This document shows, one piece after another, positions 34,326 to 43,391 of a DNA stretch of 64,000 nt. Position 1 is the stretch's first letter, and each line of letters opens with the position of its first letter. Made by a program: the position numbers and the translations under genes. The stretch comes from Gammaproteobacteria bacterium (GTDB taxonomy: Bacteria > Pseudomonadota > Gammaproteobacteria > Magnimaribacterales > Magnimaribacteraceae): contig SGZM01000003.1 of NCBI GenBank assembly GCA_004214065.1, forward strand, positions 23,339 to 87,338. The letters are read 5' to 3'. The notes below the pieces were generated by a model, which ran no database searches, was not told the DNA's origin, and saw nothing but the letters and a program-made list of their open reading frames with translations.

Positions 34326-35498
34326 ATGAACAAACTATCAAGATTTTATTTTAAATTATTTTTAGGACTTAGCTTGGTTCTGATTAATCCTTCCTTGTTT
34401 GCTGAAGAAAGTTTTATACCTAAGCCTCCTTCTCTGAATGCATCAAACTATATTCTTATGGACTCTATGTCAGGAAGAGTACTTGCAGAAAGCGGGGCTG
34501 ATGAAAAAATAGAACCGGCTAGTATTACGAAAGTTATGACTGGTTACGTGGCTGTTGACCAAATACAACAAGGCTATGTTAACTTGAGTGATGAAGTTTA
34601 CATAAGTGAGAATTGTTGGAAAAAAGGAGGCTCTAAAATGTTTATTAGAGAAGGAACAAAAGTTCTATTCTCTGATCTCATAAAGGGTATGGTTATACAG
34701 TCAGGTAATGATGCAAGTTGTGCTATAGCCGAGCATGTGGCTGCTTCAGAAGAGGGATTTGTAGAACTTATGCAAATGTACGCTAAAGATTTAGGGCTTG
34801 TTAATACTCAGTTTAGAAATGTGAGCGGATGGCCTGATCCAGAGCATTTTTCATCTGCTAGAGATTTAGCCATCTTAACTCAACAAATGATAAGAAATTT
34901 TCCTGAGCATTATTCTCTTTATAAAGAAAAATATTTTACTTATAACGATATTAAACAGCGAAATAGAAATAGTCTCCTTTGGCAAGATGATTCCATAGAT
35001 GGTGTGAAAACAGGCCATACTGAGAGTGCAGGGTATTGTTTGGTGACCTCAGGCGTAAGGAATGATACGCGACTAATTGCTGTAACTTTGAGAAGCTCAA
35101 CTGAAAAATCTAGATTAACAGATAACAGAAGATTGTTGGACTATGGGTTTAGATATTTTAGAACTAAAAAAGTATTAGAGACTAATACGGTCTTAGTGAG
35201 TGAGCAAGTTTGGGGCGGTGAGCAGGAAACAATCCAATTATCTGCTGCAACAGAGCTTTTTTTGACTCTTTCTCCTAGAGACTTTCCTAGAATAGAATCA
35301 AAAATTAAACTAAATGATTACCTGCAAGCGCCAATTGAGTCAGATCAAGTAGTTGGATCTGTTGATTTAATGCTAGATGGAAATTCCATAGCTTCTGTTG
35401 ATGTAGTGGCTATGAGCAGTGTTACTGCATTGGGATTCTTTGGTCGCGCCTGGTCTAATATCAAATTACTTACCCATCAATTTTTGATGGAGGAGTAA
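34326..35498 (+). CDS. dacA: D-alanyl-D-alanine carboxypeptidase (PBP5/6)
   Basis: Trims the terminal D-Ala of the peptidoglycan stem peptide. Signal peptide to about residue 27 (LFAEES), then SxxK in PASITKVMTGY, SGN in QSGNDASCAIAEH and KTG in GVKTGHTESAGYC. A PBP5 C-terminal domain follows, and the last 18 residues (FGRAWSNIKLLTHQFLMEE) form the amphipathic membrane-anchoring helix. Length 390. Ten bases before the next gene. Confidence 0.96.
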   Translation: MNKLSRFYFKLFLGLSLVLINPSLFAEESFIPKPPSLNASNYILMDSMSGRVLAESGADEKIEPASITKVMTGYVAVDQIQQGYVNLSDEVYISENCWKKGGSKMFIREGTKVLFSDLIKGMVIQSGNDASCAIAEHVAASEEGFVELMQMYAKDLGLVNTQFRNVSGWPDPEHFSSARDLAILTQQMIRNFPEHYSLYKEKYFTYNDIKQRNRNSLLWQDDSIDGVKTGHTESAGYCLVTSGVRNDTRLIAVTLRSSTEKSRLTDNRRLLDYGFRYFRTKKVLETNTVLVSEQVWGGEQETIQLSAATELFLTLSPRDFPRIESKIKLNDYLQAPIESDQVVGSVDLMLDGNSIASVDVVAMSSVTALGFFGRAWSNIKLLTHQFLMEE

Positions 35499-35507
35499 GC
35501 AAATTAA

Positions 35508-36344
35508 ATGTGGGTTTTTCTTAATGGCCGTATATTAAGAGAAGATAAAGCCAGAATATCTCCGTTGGATAGAGGGTTTACTTTTGCTGATGGAGTATAT
35601 GAAGTAATTCCTTCATATAACAACAAACGGTTTCTTTTTGAAGAGCATTTAACAAGACTTAAAAAGTCACTTAATAAATTATTTATTCCTTGTCCCCAAG
35701 TTTTGGATGAACTTAATTCTATATTGTCTGAACTTCATAAAAAAAATGGTTTTAAGAATCAATTTTTTTACATTCAAATAACTAGAGGGGTCCAAGATAT
35801 ACGGTCCCATGAAGCTGAGTCAGAAATTCTCCCTACAGTTTTCATCACTTCTCAAAATTTAGACTTAAACCCTTATAGAAACAATCCAGATAAAAAAGGT
35901 TTAAGCGTAAGATTAGAAGAAGATATTAGATGGGCTAGATGTGACATAAAGACTACTGGATTAACAGGTAATATTTTATCTTCTCATGATCCTTCAAAAA
36001 GTAAGGTGGATGAGATTATATTTCATAAGAATGGAATAATTAATGAAGGGTCAAAATCCAATGTATTTATTTTGATCGAAAATTCTATTTTAACGCCTTC
36101 TCTAGATCAAAATATTCTTCCAGGTATAACAAGGGACTTTATTATAGAAAAGTTAAGAGGAACAGATTTGGAAGTGCTTGAGACGGAGGTTAGTTTAGAT
36201 CAATTCAGAAGTGCTGAAGAAATTTGGTTAACCAGCTCCACGAAAGAAATACAACCAGTTCAGTATTTAGACGACTTTGAACTTCCTAGAAGAAATTCGC
36301 AAGATTATCTATGGCTTGAAGTTCTTAACTACTTTAATCATTAG
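35508..36344 (+). CDS. dat: D-amino-acid aminotransferase (class IV)
   Basis: Fold-type IV PLP enzyme, 278 residues, expected to make D-Glu/D-Ala from 2-oxo acids. WVFLNGRILREDKARISPLDRGFTFADGVYE is the shared N-terminus; the PLP lysine is in RCDIKTTGLTGNIL, and EGSKSNVFILIENSILTPSLDQNILPGITR the cofactor loop. Its place after dacA at the end of the wall-synthesis cluster fits supply of D-amino acids for stem peptides. A branched-chain aminotransferase or aminodeoxychorismate lyase is less likely given the start. Its TAG stop shares TTAG with the stop of holA. Confidence 0.87.
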   Translation: MWVFLNGRILREDKARISPLDRGFTFADGVYEVIPSYNNKRFLFEEHLTRLKKSLNKLFIPCPQVLDELNSILSELHKKNGFKNQFFYIQITRGVQDIRSHEAESEILPTVFITSQNLDLNPYRNNPDKKGLSVRLEEDIRWARCDIKTTGLTGNILSSHDPSKSKVDEIIFHKNGIINEGSKSNVFILIENSILTPSLDQNILPGITRDFIIEKLRGTDLEVLETEVSLDQFRSAEEIWLTSSTKEIQPVQYLDDFELPRRNSQDYLWLEVLNYFNH

Positions 36345-37312
36345 AAATTTAAAGCAAGTTCACGTATAGAATGCCATGGATTTTTCTCAGAAAGGCCTTT
36401 GATTGCAGTATCAATCTCTGCAATATCTTTAAGAGATTTTTTTATTTTGGCTCTAGATGTCTTCTGAGCTCTTTTTGATAGTTGATCTAAATAATGTCTT
36501 GGCCCCCATATGCTTTTTGACGAACCTTCCTCAATGACTTTATATAAATTATAAATTTCTTTTGATAAGGCCCAAAGAATTAACGGAGGCTGAGTTCCTT
36601 CAGATTTTAGAACTTCTATAATCTTTATTGTTCTTTTTTTATCTCCAGAAATAAAAGCATTTGATAAATCGAAAATTCCATAAGTTGATGCATTTGATAT
36701 TGATTTTTCTATCATTTGTAAATCAATTCTTTTTAAAGGAAATAATAATGCGAGCTTCATTAGTTCTTGAGTGGTGGCCAGCAGATTTCCTTCAGTCTTT
36801 TCAGAAAGCAGATTTATCGCATCTTTATCTATTTCTAAATTTAAATCTAAAGCTCTTTTTTCGATCCATTTTGGCATTGAAGATAGATTAATTGGTATTT
36901 CTACTACAGAAGTCCCTTTGTCTTCTAAGGACTTGGCCCAAGCACTTGATTGGACTTTCCTTTCAAGTTTCTCTGCCGAAAAAATTAAAAGTTTATTTTC
37001 ATCTGGTTGCGAACAATATTCTTTAATTGCCTTTGATCCTTTGTTACCAGGACCAGTTCCTATCATCTTTACCTCGATAATTTTTTTTGCACCAAATAAG
37101 TCAAAATTTTCATTACTTGTTTCTAGAAAAGACCAATCAGTATCTTTTGAAACGATGAATGTCTGTTTTTCTTCAAACCCTTCTGCCTTAGCCAATTTAA
37201 TAACATGATCGCTTAACTCAGTTATCTGAATAGATTCATCTGCAAAGAATGAATAAATACTATCAATTTTTTTTTCAGTTTCCTGAAAGAATCTATCCCT
37301 ATTTAATTTCAT
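36341..37312 (-). CDS. holA: DNA polymerase III subunit delta
   Basis: Clamp-loader subunit that opens the beta ring. The 323-residue sequence shows the HolA N-terminal pattern (a short helix then FFADESIQITELSD), a degenerate AAA-like fold with FLETSNENFDLFGAKKIIEVKM, and the C-terminal collar helices (LKSEGTQPPLILWALSKEIYNLY, a strongly conserved stretch). It is last in the aroQ-accB-accC-leuS-lptE-holA operon and overlaps lptE by 14 bases. Confidence 0.92.
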   Translation of the reverse strand: MKLNRDRFFQETEKKIDSIYSFFADESIQITELSDHVIKLAKAEGFEEKQTFIVSKDTDWSFLETSNENFDLFGAKKIIEVKMIGTGPGNKGSKAIKEYCSQPDENKLLIFSAEKLERKVQSSAWAKSLEDKGTSVVEIPINLSSMPKWIEKRALDLNLEIDKDAINLLSEKTEGNLLATTQELMKLALLFPLKRIDLQMIEKSISNASTYGIFDLSNAFISGDKKRTIKIIEVLKSEGTQPPLILWALSKEIYNLYKVIEEGSSKSIWGPRHYLDQLSKRAQKTSRAKIKKSLKDIAEIDTAIKGLSEKNPWHSIRELALNF

Positions 37313-37799
37313 TATTTTGACTTGCCAAAAAGAATTCCATATTTTTAAGAGCTCTTTTTACAAAGTTTTCTGATGTAATCTCTACTTCTTTCTCAAAAGC
37401 TAAAAGGTTAGATTGATTGAAATCTATATATCTAGAGTCACTAAATTCATTATTTATTTGATCTAAATCATCTGTTGTTGCTTCATATTTAATTAGATAA
37501 TCAAGTCTGACTTGAGTAGTCCTTGCACCCAATCCGATGGATCCAACGTAACGCTCTATTTTATGATCAGTAATCTTCAATACCAGGTCCGGCTCGATAC
37601 TTATTTTTTGAAGATTATTATTCATGAGTTTAAGTTGGCGTTCTAATTCTTTATTAAGCTCAGAGTCTTTTGATATCAATTCTATAGTCTGGTTAGAGAG
37701 TATTTTTGATTGTGATCTCAATTCATAGCCACACCCATTTAAAAAAATAAAGAATACACTTATTAATATTAGGTCCTTGATGCTTAAGATTATGCTCAT
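37299..37799 (-). CDS. lptE: LPS-assembly lipoprotein LptE
   Basis: Outer-membrane lipoprotein plugging the LptD barrel during lipopolysaccharide insertion; 166 residues. The lipobox is LNGCGYELR with Cys at about residue 23, and GYELRS is the conserved mature start. A later QVRLDYLIKYEATTD strand region fits the family. The leuS-lptE-holA order is diagnostic because the sequence itself is weakly conserved. It overlaps leuS by 4 bases. Confidence 0.9.
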   Translation of the reverse strand: MSIILSIKDLILISVFFIFLNGCGYELRSQSKILSNQTIELISKDSELNKELERQLKLMNNNLQKISIEPDLVLKITDHKIERYVGSIGLGARTTQVRLDYLIKYEATTDDLDQINNEFSDSRYIDFNQSNLLAFEKEVEITSENFVKRALKNMEFFLASQNNEIK

Positions 37800-40243
37800 A
37801 CAACTATATTGAGTATTTTGCCAGGTATATAAATTACCTTTCTGATTTCTTTCCCCTCTGTATATTTAATGATCTTTTTATCATCTAATGCCAATATCCT
37901 TACTTCTTCCTCTGAAGTTTCATGGCTAATCTCAATTTCAGACCTTAATTTCCCGTTTACTTGGACGGCTATTTTTAATTTATTATCTTGAAGCAATTCA
38001 TCATCTGTTTCAGGCCAACACTTATCTAAGATTAATTCGTCAGGATAAAGTTTCCACCATAAATGTTGACTTATATGAGGCGTAATGGGGGAAAGCATGA
38101 GCAAAATAGATTCTATGGCTTCATGTGCAGCTTCTCTACATTCAACACCTGATTCTGTTTCTAGAAATTCTTTCGGTATCTCATTAGATAGTTCCATGAT
38201 GGAAGCAATGGCAGTATTAAAACTATGTCTTCTTTCGTAATCGTCTTTTACTTTCGCCAAAGTTTTATGCGTTTTTGATCTAAGATTCCTTATAGTCTCA
38301 TTAGATGAATTAAATAACTTTTGGCTTGGGATCCCAGCCTCTATATGTTTATTAACCAATTTCCATATTCTGTTAATGAATCGATTAGCTCCTTGAACGC
38401 CTTGATCAGACCATTCTAAAGATTGCTCAGGAGGGGCTGCAAACATGACGAAAAGTCTCACAGTATCCGCGCCATATTTCTCTATAAGACCCTGAGGGTC
38501 AACGGTATTGCCCTTAGATTTTGACATTTTAGAGCCATCTTTTAATACCATACCCTGGCATAATAAATTTCTGAATGGTTCGTCGCCTTCTATTAAATCA
38601 AGATCTCTCATGCACCTATAGAAGAATCTCGAATATAGTAAATGTAAAACCGCATGCTCAATACCACCTATATATTGATCAACCGGTAACCAATATTTAG
38701 CTCTCTCATCTAGCATAGAATCTTTACTGTCAAAGCTCGCAAATCTTGCGTAATACCACGAAGACTCAAAAAAGGTATCAAAAGTATCTGTTTCTCGCTT
38801 AAAACTTCTACCATCTTGTTTTACATTTAGAAAGTCATCCATATCTTTTAGAGGCGAACTCACTCCCTGGAATTTAACTTTGGTAGGCAATTTAACAGGG
38901 AGTTCTTTTGCTGCAAGAGAAGTATCGCCATCTTTCAATACAGGTATAGGGGCACCCCAATACCTTTGCCTAGAAACCCCCCAATCTCTTAGCCTAAAGT
39001 TAGTCTCTCTACTTCCGCAATCTAATTCAATAGCTTTTTTCTCAATTTCCTTAAAAGCTTCGTCAAAGTTTAGGTCATTAAATTCACCAGAATTAATTAG
39101 AATACCTTTTTCTAAAATGGCCTCTTCTATTAATTCATTGGCATCAAAGCTATTTATTACTTGGAGTATTGGAAGTTTATATTTTTTAGCAAACTCAAAA
39201 TCTCTTTCATCGTGAGCGGGAACAGCCATAAGAGCTCCTGATCCATAATCACTTAGAACAAAGTTTCCTATCCAGATAGGTATTTCTTCGCCAGTGAATG
39301 GATGGATTGCATTCAGTCCCGTGTAGATACCTTCTTTTTCTTGCTTTGCAAAGTCAGCTTCTGATTGCTTAACTTTATTTTGCTCATCTATAAATATTTT
39401 TATTTGATTATCTTTTTCGGAAAGTTCTTCGCTTATATTATGAGATGTAGAGATGGCAATAAACGAAACACCCATAATCGTATCTGGTCTTGTTGTAAAA
39501 ACACTTATACTTTCTTGATGATCTTTCACTTCGAAAGTGAAATTCATTCCTTCAGATTTTCCAATCCAGTTTTTTTGTTGAACTTTTACTTGTTCAGGCC
39601 AGCCATTTAATTGATCTGTCCCTTCAAGGAGCTCTTCAGCATAATTAGTTATTCTAAGGAACCACTGTTTAAGTCTTTTCTTCTCAACCACAGCGCCAGA
39701 ACGCCAACCTTTTCCATCTATAACTTGTTCATTAGCCAGAACTGTTTGGTCAACTGGATCCCAATTAACTTCTGCTTCTTCCTGATAAGCCATTCCTTTG
39801 TCTAACATTTGTAAAAAGAACCATTGCTCCCATTTGTAATAATCCTCTTCTGAGGTAGCAAATTCTCTTTTCCAGTCATAAGCAAATCCCAGGCGGGTAA
39901 GTTGAGATTTCATACTCTCTATGTTTTCTAATGTCCAGTCAGAAGGTTGCACCTTATTGTTTATTGCAGCATTTTCAGCTGGAAGGCCAAATGCATCCCA
40001 TCCCATCGGTTGTAAAACATTTTTGCCGAGCATTCTTTGGAATCTACTAATAGCATCTCCAATAGTGTAGTTCCTTACGTGACCCATATGGATAGAGCCA
40101 CTAGGATAAGGAAACATACTCAAGCAGAAAAACTTTTCTTTATTTGGATCTTCAGTAACAGAGAAAGTCTCATTATCAGCCCAATATTTTTGGACTGCTT
40201 CTTCAATGTCCCCAGGTTCATAGAGAAAATCTTCTTCGGGCAT
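37796..40243 (-). CDS. leuS: Leucyl-tRNA synthetase
   Basis: Class I aminoacyl-tRNA synthetase of 815 residues, slightly shorter than the roughly 860 of E. coli. HMGH-type motif in PSGSIHMGHVRNYTIGD, KMSKS in GSKMSKSKGNTVDP, and the CP1 editing domain with VFTTRPDTIMGV. The anticodon-binding and short C-terminal domain (VQVNGKLRSEIEI) are present. It begins 2 bases after accC, a less usual neighbour. Confidence 0.97.
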   Translation of the reverse strand: MPEEDFLYEPGDIEEAVQKYWADNETFSVTEDPNKEKFFCLSMFPYPSGSIHMGHVRNYTIGDAISRFQRMLGKNVLQPMGWDAFGLPAENAAINNKVQPSDWTLENIESMKSQLTRLGFAYDWKREFATSEEDYYKWEQWFFLQMLDKGMAYQEEAEVNWDPVDQTVLANEQVIDGKGWRSGAVVEKKRLKQWFLRITNYAEELLEGTDQLNGWPEQVKVQQKNWIGKSEGMNFTFEVKDHQESISVFTTRPDTIMGVSFIAISTSHNISEELSEKDNQIKIFIDEQNKVKQSEADFAKQEKEGIYTGLNAIHPFTGEEIPIWIGNFVLSDYGSGALMAVPAHDERDFEFAKKYKLPILQVINSFDANELIEEAILEKGILINSGEFNDLNFDEAFKEIEKKAIELDCGSRETNFRLRDWGVSRQRYWGAPIPVLKDGDTSLAAKELPVKLPTKVKFQGVSSPLKDMDDFLNVKQDGRSFKRETDTFDTFFESSWYYARFASFDSKDSMLDERAKYWLPVDQYIGGIEHAVLHLLYSRFFYRCMRDLDLIEGDEPFRNLLCQGMVLKDGSKMSKSKGNTVDPQGLIEKYGADTVRLFVMFAAPPEQSLEWSDQGVQGANRFINRIWKLVNKHIEAGIPSQKLFNSSNETIRNLRSKTHKTLAKVKDDYERRHSFNTAIASIMELSNEIPKEFLETESGVECREAAHEAIESILLMLSPITPHISQHLWWKLYPDELILDKCWPETDDELLQDNKLKIAVQVNGKLRSEIEISHETSEEEVRILALDDKKIIKYTEGKEIRKVIYIPGKILNIVV

Positions 40244-40245
40244 TT

Positions 40246-41580
40246 TTATTTGTCCTTATTAAGATTTTCGAGATAATTGATATTAAAGGTTCCGTTTATG
40301 AAGTTAGGATCATTTATTAGTTTTCTATGCATATCTAAGTTCGTATCAATACCTAGTACATACATTTCCTCAAGTGCTCTTTCTAATCTTGCTCTAGCAT
40401 CTTCCCTGTCATTAGCCCTGCAAATTACTTTTGCTATCAAAGAGTCATAGTAGGGAGGTACTACATAATCTTTGTATAAATGGGAATCCATTCTGACACC
40501 AATTCCACCAGGGGCATGGTACTCTAAGATTTTACCTGGGGAAGGTAAGAAAGTTTCTGAATTTTCTGCATTGATCCTGCATTCAATCGCGTGTCCCTTC
40601 ATCACAATATCTTCCTGTTTAATTTTTAACTCTTCGTCTCTTGCTATTCTTAGTTGCAGCTTGACGAGATCAAGACCTGTTACGCTTTCAGTAACAGGGT
40701 GTTCTACTTGTATTCTTGTATTCATTTCTATGAAATAGAAATTATCATTTTCATAAAGGAACTCAAAAGTACCCGCACTAACATAATTTAATTGGCGACA
40801 GGCTTCTATACATTGAGCATAGATCTCCTGCCTTTTTTCTTCTTTGATGTCCATTGCAGGAGCTTCTTCTATTACTTTCTGGTGCCTTCTCTGTAGGGAA
40901 CAGTCTCTGTCTCCAAGATGAAGAATATTCCCATGTCTATCAGCTAATACTTGAACTTCAATGTGCCTAGGGCTCTCAAGAAATTTTTCAAGATAAACGG
41001 TAGAATCCCCAAAAGCTGCAGCAGATTCTTGTTGGGTGAGTTCAATTGCATTATCCAATTCTTCAGGAGAATAGACAATTTTCATACCCCTGCCTCCACC
41101 TCCTGATGCTGCCTTTATTATTACTGGATATCCTATTTCTTCTGCTTCTTTATGGACATTCTCACCAACGGGACCAGAAGAACCCGGCACTATGGGTAGG
41201 CCTGATTTCAAAGCAAATTCTTTTGCAGAAACTTTGTTGCCCATCATTCTTATTACGGAACCAGAAGGGCCTACAAAATCAAAACCACTTTTCTCTACTT
41301 TTTCTGCAAAATCAGGATTTTCAGAGAGAAATCCATAACCGGGGTGTACACCATCTGCACCCGATAATTCCATGGCACTTATTATTGCAGGTATGTTGAG
41401 GTAGCTTTGACTGGAGTCTGCCGGACCGATACAAATCGACTCATCTGCCATTTTTACATGCATTAAATCTTTGTCAGCTTCCGAATAAGCGGCAACGGTG
41501 GGAATTTTTAATTCCTTTGCTGCTCTTAATATACGCAAGGCTATTTCGCCTCTATTGGCGATTAGGAGTTTATTTATCAT
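40246..41580 (-). CDS. accC: Acetyl-CoA carboxylase, biotin carboxylase subunit
   Basis: ATP-grasp enzyme carboxylating the biotin of AccB, the first step of fatty-acid synthesis. [21 protein letters not shown] opens the protein, the Gly-rich ATP loop reads [15 protein letters not shown], and [16 protein letters not shown] carries the metal-binding Glu and catalytic residues. Length 444 matches. Its ATG touches the accB stop (1-base overlap). Confidence 0.97.
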   Translation of the reverse strand: MINKLLIANRGEIALRILRAAKELKIPTVAAYSEADKDLMHVKMADESICIGPADSSQSYLNIPAIISAMELSGADGVHPGYGFLSENPDFAEKVEKSGFDFVGPSGSVIRMMGNKVSAKEFALKSGLPIVPGSSGPVGENVHKEAEEIGYPVIIKAASGGGGRGMKIVYSPEELDNAIELTQQESAAAFGDSTVYLEKFLESPRHIEVQVLADRHGNILHLGDRDCSLQRRHQKVIEEAPAMDIKEEKRQEIYAQCIEACRQLNYVSAGTFEFLYENDNFYFIEMNTRIQVEHPVTESVTGLDLVKLQLRIARDEELKIKQEDIVMKGHAIECRINAENSETFLPSPGKILEYHAPGGIGVRMDSHLYKDYVVPPYYDSLIAKVICRANDREDARARLERALEEMYVLGIDTNLDMHRKLINDPNFINGTFNINYLENLNKDK

Positions 41581-42023
41581 TATTTGGAAATTTCAAAAAG
41601 AGATTGACCGTACTCAACAGGTTCTGAGTTTTCTGCATTTACAGAAAGTACAGTTCCTGAAAATTCCGATTTTATTTCGTTCATCATTTTCATTGCTTCA
41701 ACGATACAAACTACATCGCCTTCAGATATAACATCTCCTACTGATATGAATGGCTTAGCTCCTGGGGATGCAGATGCATAAAATGTTCCAACCATAGGCG
41801 AATTGATTGAATTAGTGTCAACTTCTTCTTTGGACGTTACTTCTTCAGCATACTCTTCAGGAGGGCTGACTTGAGGTACCACAATAGATTGGGGTTGATA
41901 GTTTTGTTGAGAGCCATGACTTTTGACTAACCTTACAGATTCTTCACCCTCTTGTATCTCAATTTCTTCAAGATTTGAGTTTTCTAGCATCTCTATTAGT
42001 TTTTTTACTTTTCTTATATCCAT
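41580..42023 (-). CDS. accB: Biotin carboxyl carrier protein of acetyl-CoA carboxylase
   Basis: A 147-residue carrier protein. The C-terminal biotinyl domain has the attachment motif EAMKMMNEI with Lys112, and the thumb-containing [18 protein letters not shown] marks acetyl-CoA carboxylase BCCP. The N-terminal [23 protein letters not shown] is the oligomerising segment, and an acidic, Gln/Pro-containing linker joins them. Ten bases downstream of aroQ. Confidence 0.97.
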   Translation of the reverse strand: MDIRKVKKLIEMLENSNLEEIEIQEGEESVRLVKSHGSQQNYQPQSIVVPQVSPPEEYAEEVTSKEEVDTNSINSPMVGTFYASASPGAKPFISVGDVISEGDVVCIVEAMKMMNEIKSEFSGTVLSVNAENSEPVEYGQSLFEISK

Positions 42024-42032
42024 TTCCCCCCC

Positions 42033-42470
42033 TTAATTAAATTTTTTGTGAGCTGATTTTAATGCCAATTCATAACCATCAATTCCTAAACCTGATATCA
42101 CACCTTCCGCTACATCTGATAAGTAAGATTTCTGTCTAAAATCTTCCCTGGCATATATATTCGAGATATGTATCTCTATAAAAGGTATCCCTACACCTGA
42201 TAAAGCATCTCTAAGAGCTATGCTGCTGTGCGTGAGAGCTCCTGGATTAATAATAATGCAATTCACATCTTGATTTTTTGCTGAATGAACAAGATCAACT
42301 AATTCATGCTCTGCATTGCTTTGATGGCACAGAAGTTCAAAACTATTTTCTTTAGCAATCTTCTGAAGTCTATCTTCTATGTCCTTTAAAGTTTCTGATC
42401 CGTAGATTTCTGGTTCTCGTGATCCCAAAAGGTTTAAATTAGGGCCATTTAAGAGCATATATCTAGTCAT
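42033..42470 (-). CDS. aroQ: 3-dehydroquinate dehydratase, type II
   Basis: Shikimate-pathway enzyme, 145 residues, dodecameric type. [19 protein letters not shown] includes the catalytic Arg and Tyr, and [19 protein letters not shown] the conserved Asn-Pro-Gly and His. The [15 protein letters not shown] segment has the second catalytic His. It leads aroQ-accB-accC, the standard gammaproteobacterial order. Confidence 0.97.
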   Translation of the reverse strand: MTRYMLLNGPNLNLLGSREPEIYGSETLKDIEDRLQKIAKENSFELLCHQSNAEHELVDLVHSAKNQDVNCIIINPGALTHSSIALRDALSGVGIPFIEIHISNIYAREDFRQKSYLSDVAEGVISGLGIDGYELALKSAHKKFN

Positions 42471-42535
42471 TCGAGTATATTTTGATGATTTTCGACGATT
42501 TTAATTGAATTTTAGTTAAAAAGGTATATGTATTT

Positions 42536-42997
42536 TTATAAAATACTTAGGCTTTTTACATCTACAACCTTGTTGATTATCGGGTAGCAGAAACCTTTCT
42601 CATTGCACCCTTGATAAGAAACATTCAGTTTTATGTTTTCGTTTTTCAACTTTATTTCTTGGCTCACAGAATTAAAATAAACAACTACCTCACCAAAATA
42701 AATATCATTAATCTGGTTAGGATTACCAGCAATTTTTATTGACTCTATATTCTCTGTTTCAGAATAGATATTAAATTTATCTTTATACAGAAAGCAGTTT
42801 TCTTTCATGTCCCATCTAAGTATGATGCGATTCTCTGAATGCTTATTAACACTTAATTTGAAGGCCTCATCGGCAGGAAGAATTTCATCTTGAGTTAGTT
42901 GATCCAAAGGAGAGCTTGATAAAAGACTTATGGAAGAAAATAAACTAAAGAAAATAATGAATAATGCATTGAGGTATGTCTTTTTAAGTTTTTTCAT
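42536..42997 (-). CDS. Stand-alone DsbD N-terminal (alpha) domain protein
   Basis: A 153-residue periplasmic protein: signal peptide in residues 1-28, then one immunoglobulin-like domain. SYQGCNEKGFCYPIIN has two Cys five residues apart, the redox pair of the DsbD alpha domain (YQGCADAGLCY-like in E. coli). The eight-helix membrane domain and C-terminal thioredoxin domain of DsbD are absent, and no ccdA is nearby. It probably relays electrons from a separate CcdA/DsbD membrane protein to periplasmic substrates. Its 5' end overlaps the divergent PCuAC gene by about 41 bases, unusual for divergent genes. Confidence 0.82.
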   Translation of the reverse strand: MKKLKKTYLNALFIIFFSLFSSISLLSSSPLDQLTQDEILPADEAFKLSVNKHSENRIILRWDMKENCFLYKDKFNIYSETENIESIKIAGNPNQINDIYFGEVVVYFNSVSQEIKLKNENIKLNVSYQGCNEKGFCYPIINKVVDVKSLSIL

Positions 42998-43391
42998 TTT
43001 CTTTTTAACGAATTGTTCAGAGTCTCAATCCACCGAAGTTATTATAAAGGATCCACATCTCTATGTGCCTCTTGAAGGCTCTACCATGACAAGTGGATAC
43101 CTTAGTATTAAAAACATCTCTGGTAAAGCTATTGAAATTAATGGTATCGATTGTTTACAAATAAGAGCTGAAATTCATGAAACTACAATGAATGCTCAGG
43201 GTACAATGAAAATGAAGAAAGTAGATTCTTTCCTTTTAAAATCAGGCACCAGTTCTATTTTTGTACCTGGGGGCAAGCATGTAATGTTCTGGGGTTTGAA
43301 TAATTATGACAATGAACACCTTAAATGTAATTTTATAGTCACAGACGGAGATCCAATAGAAATTAATTTTCTGGTACAAGAACGTGGATAA
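42957..43391 (+). CDS. PCuAC-family periplasmic copper chaperone, lipoprotein form
   Basis: Delivers Cu(I) to the CuA/CuB sites of cytochrome oxidase. The copper ligands lie in EIHETTMNAQGTMKMK and PGGKHVMFWGL (the H-M-x-H-x-M pattern of the family). The N-terminus MNNALRYVFLSFFIFFLTNC is a lipoprotein signal, so it is membrane-anchored. An earlier in-frame ATG at 42930 only lengthens the cytosolic tail. Both starts lie inside the divergent DsbD-alpha gene. It overlaps the GTG of the ABC ATPase by 8 bases. Confidence 0.85.
   Translation: MNNALRYVFLSFFIFFLTNCSESQSTEVIIKDPHLYVPLEGSTMTSGYLSIKNISGKAIEINGIDCLQIRAEIHETTMNAQGTMKMKKVDSFLLKSGTSSIFVPGGKHVMFWGLNNYDNEHLKCNFIVTDGDPIEINFLVQERG

Noticed and set aside
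36771..37208. 145-codon plus-strand frame inside holA
   Set aside because: Antisense shadow of a conserved operon gene, with no recognisable domain.
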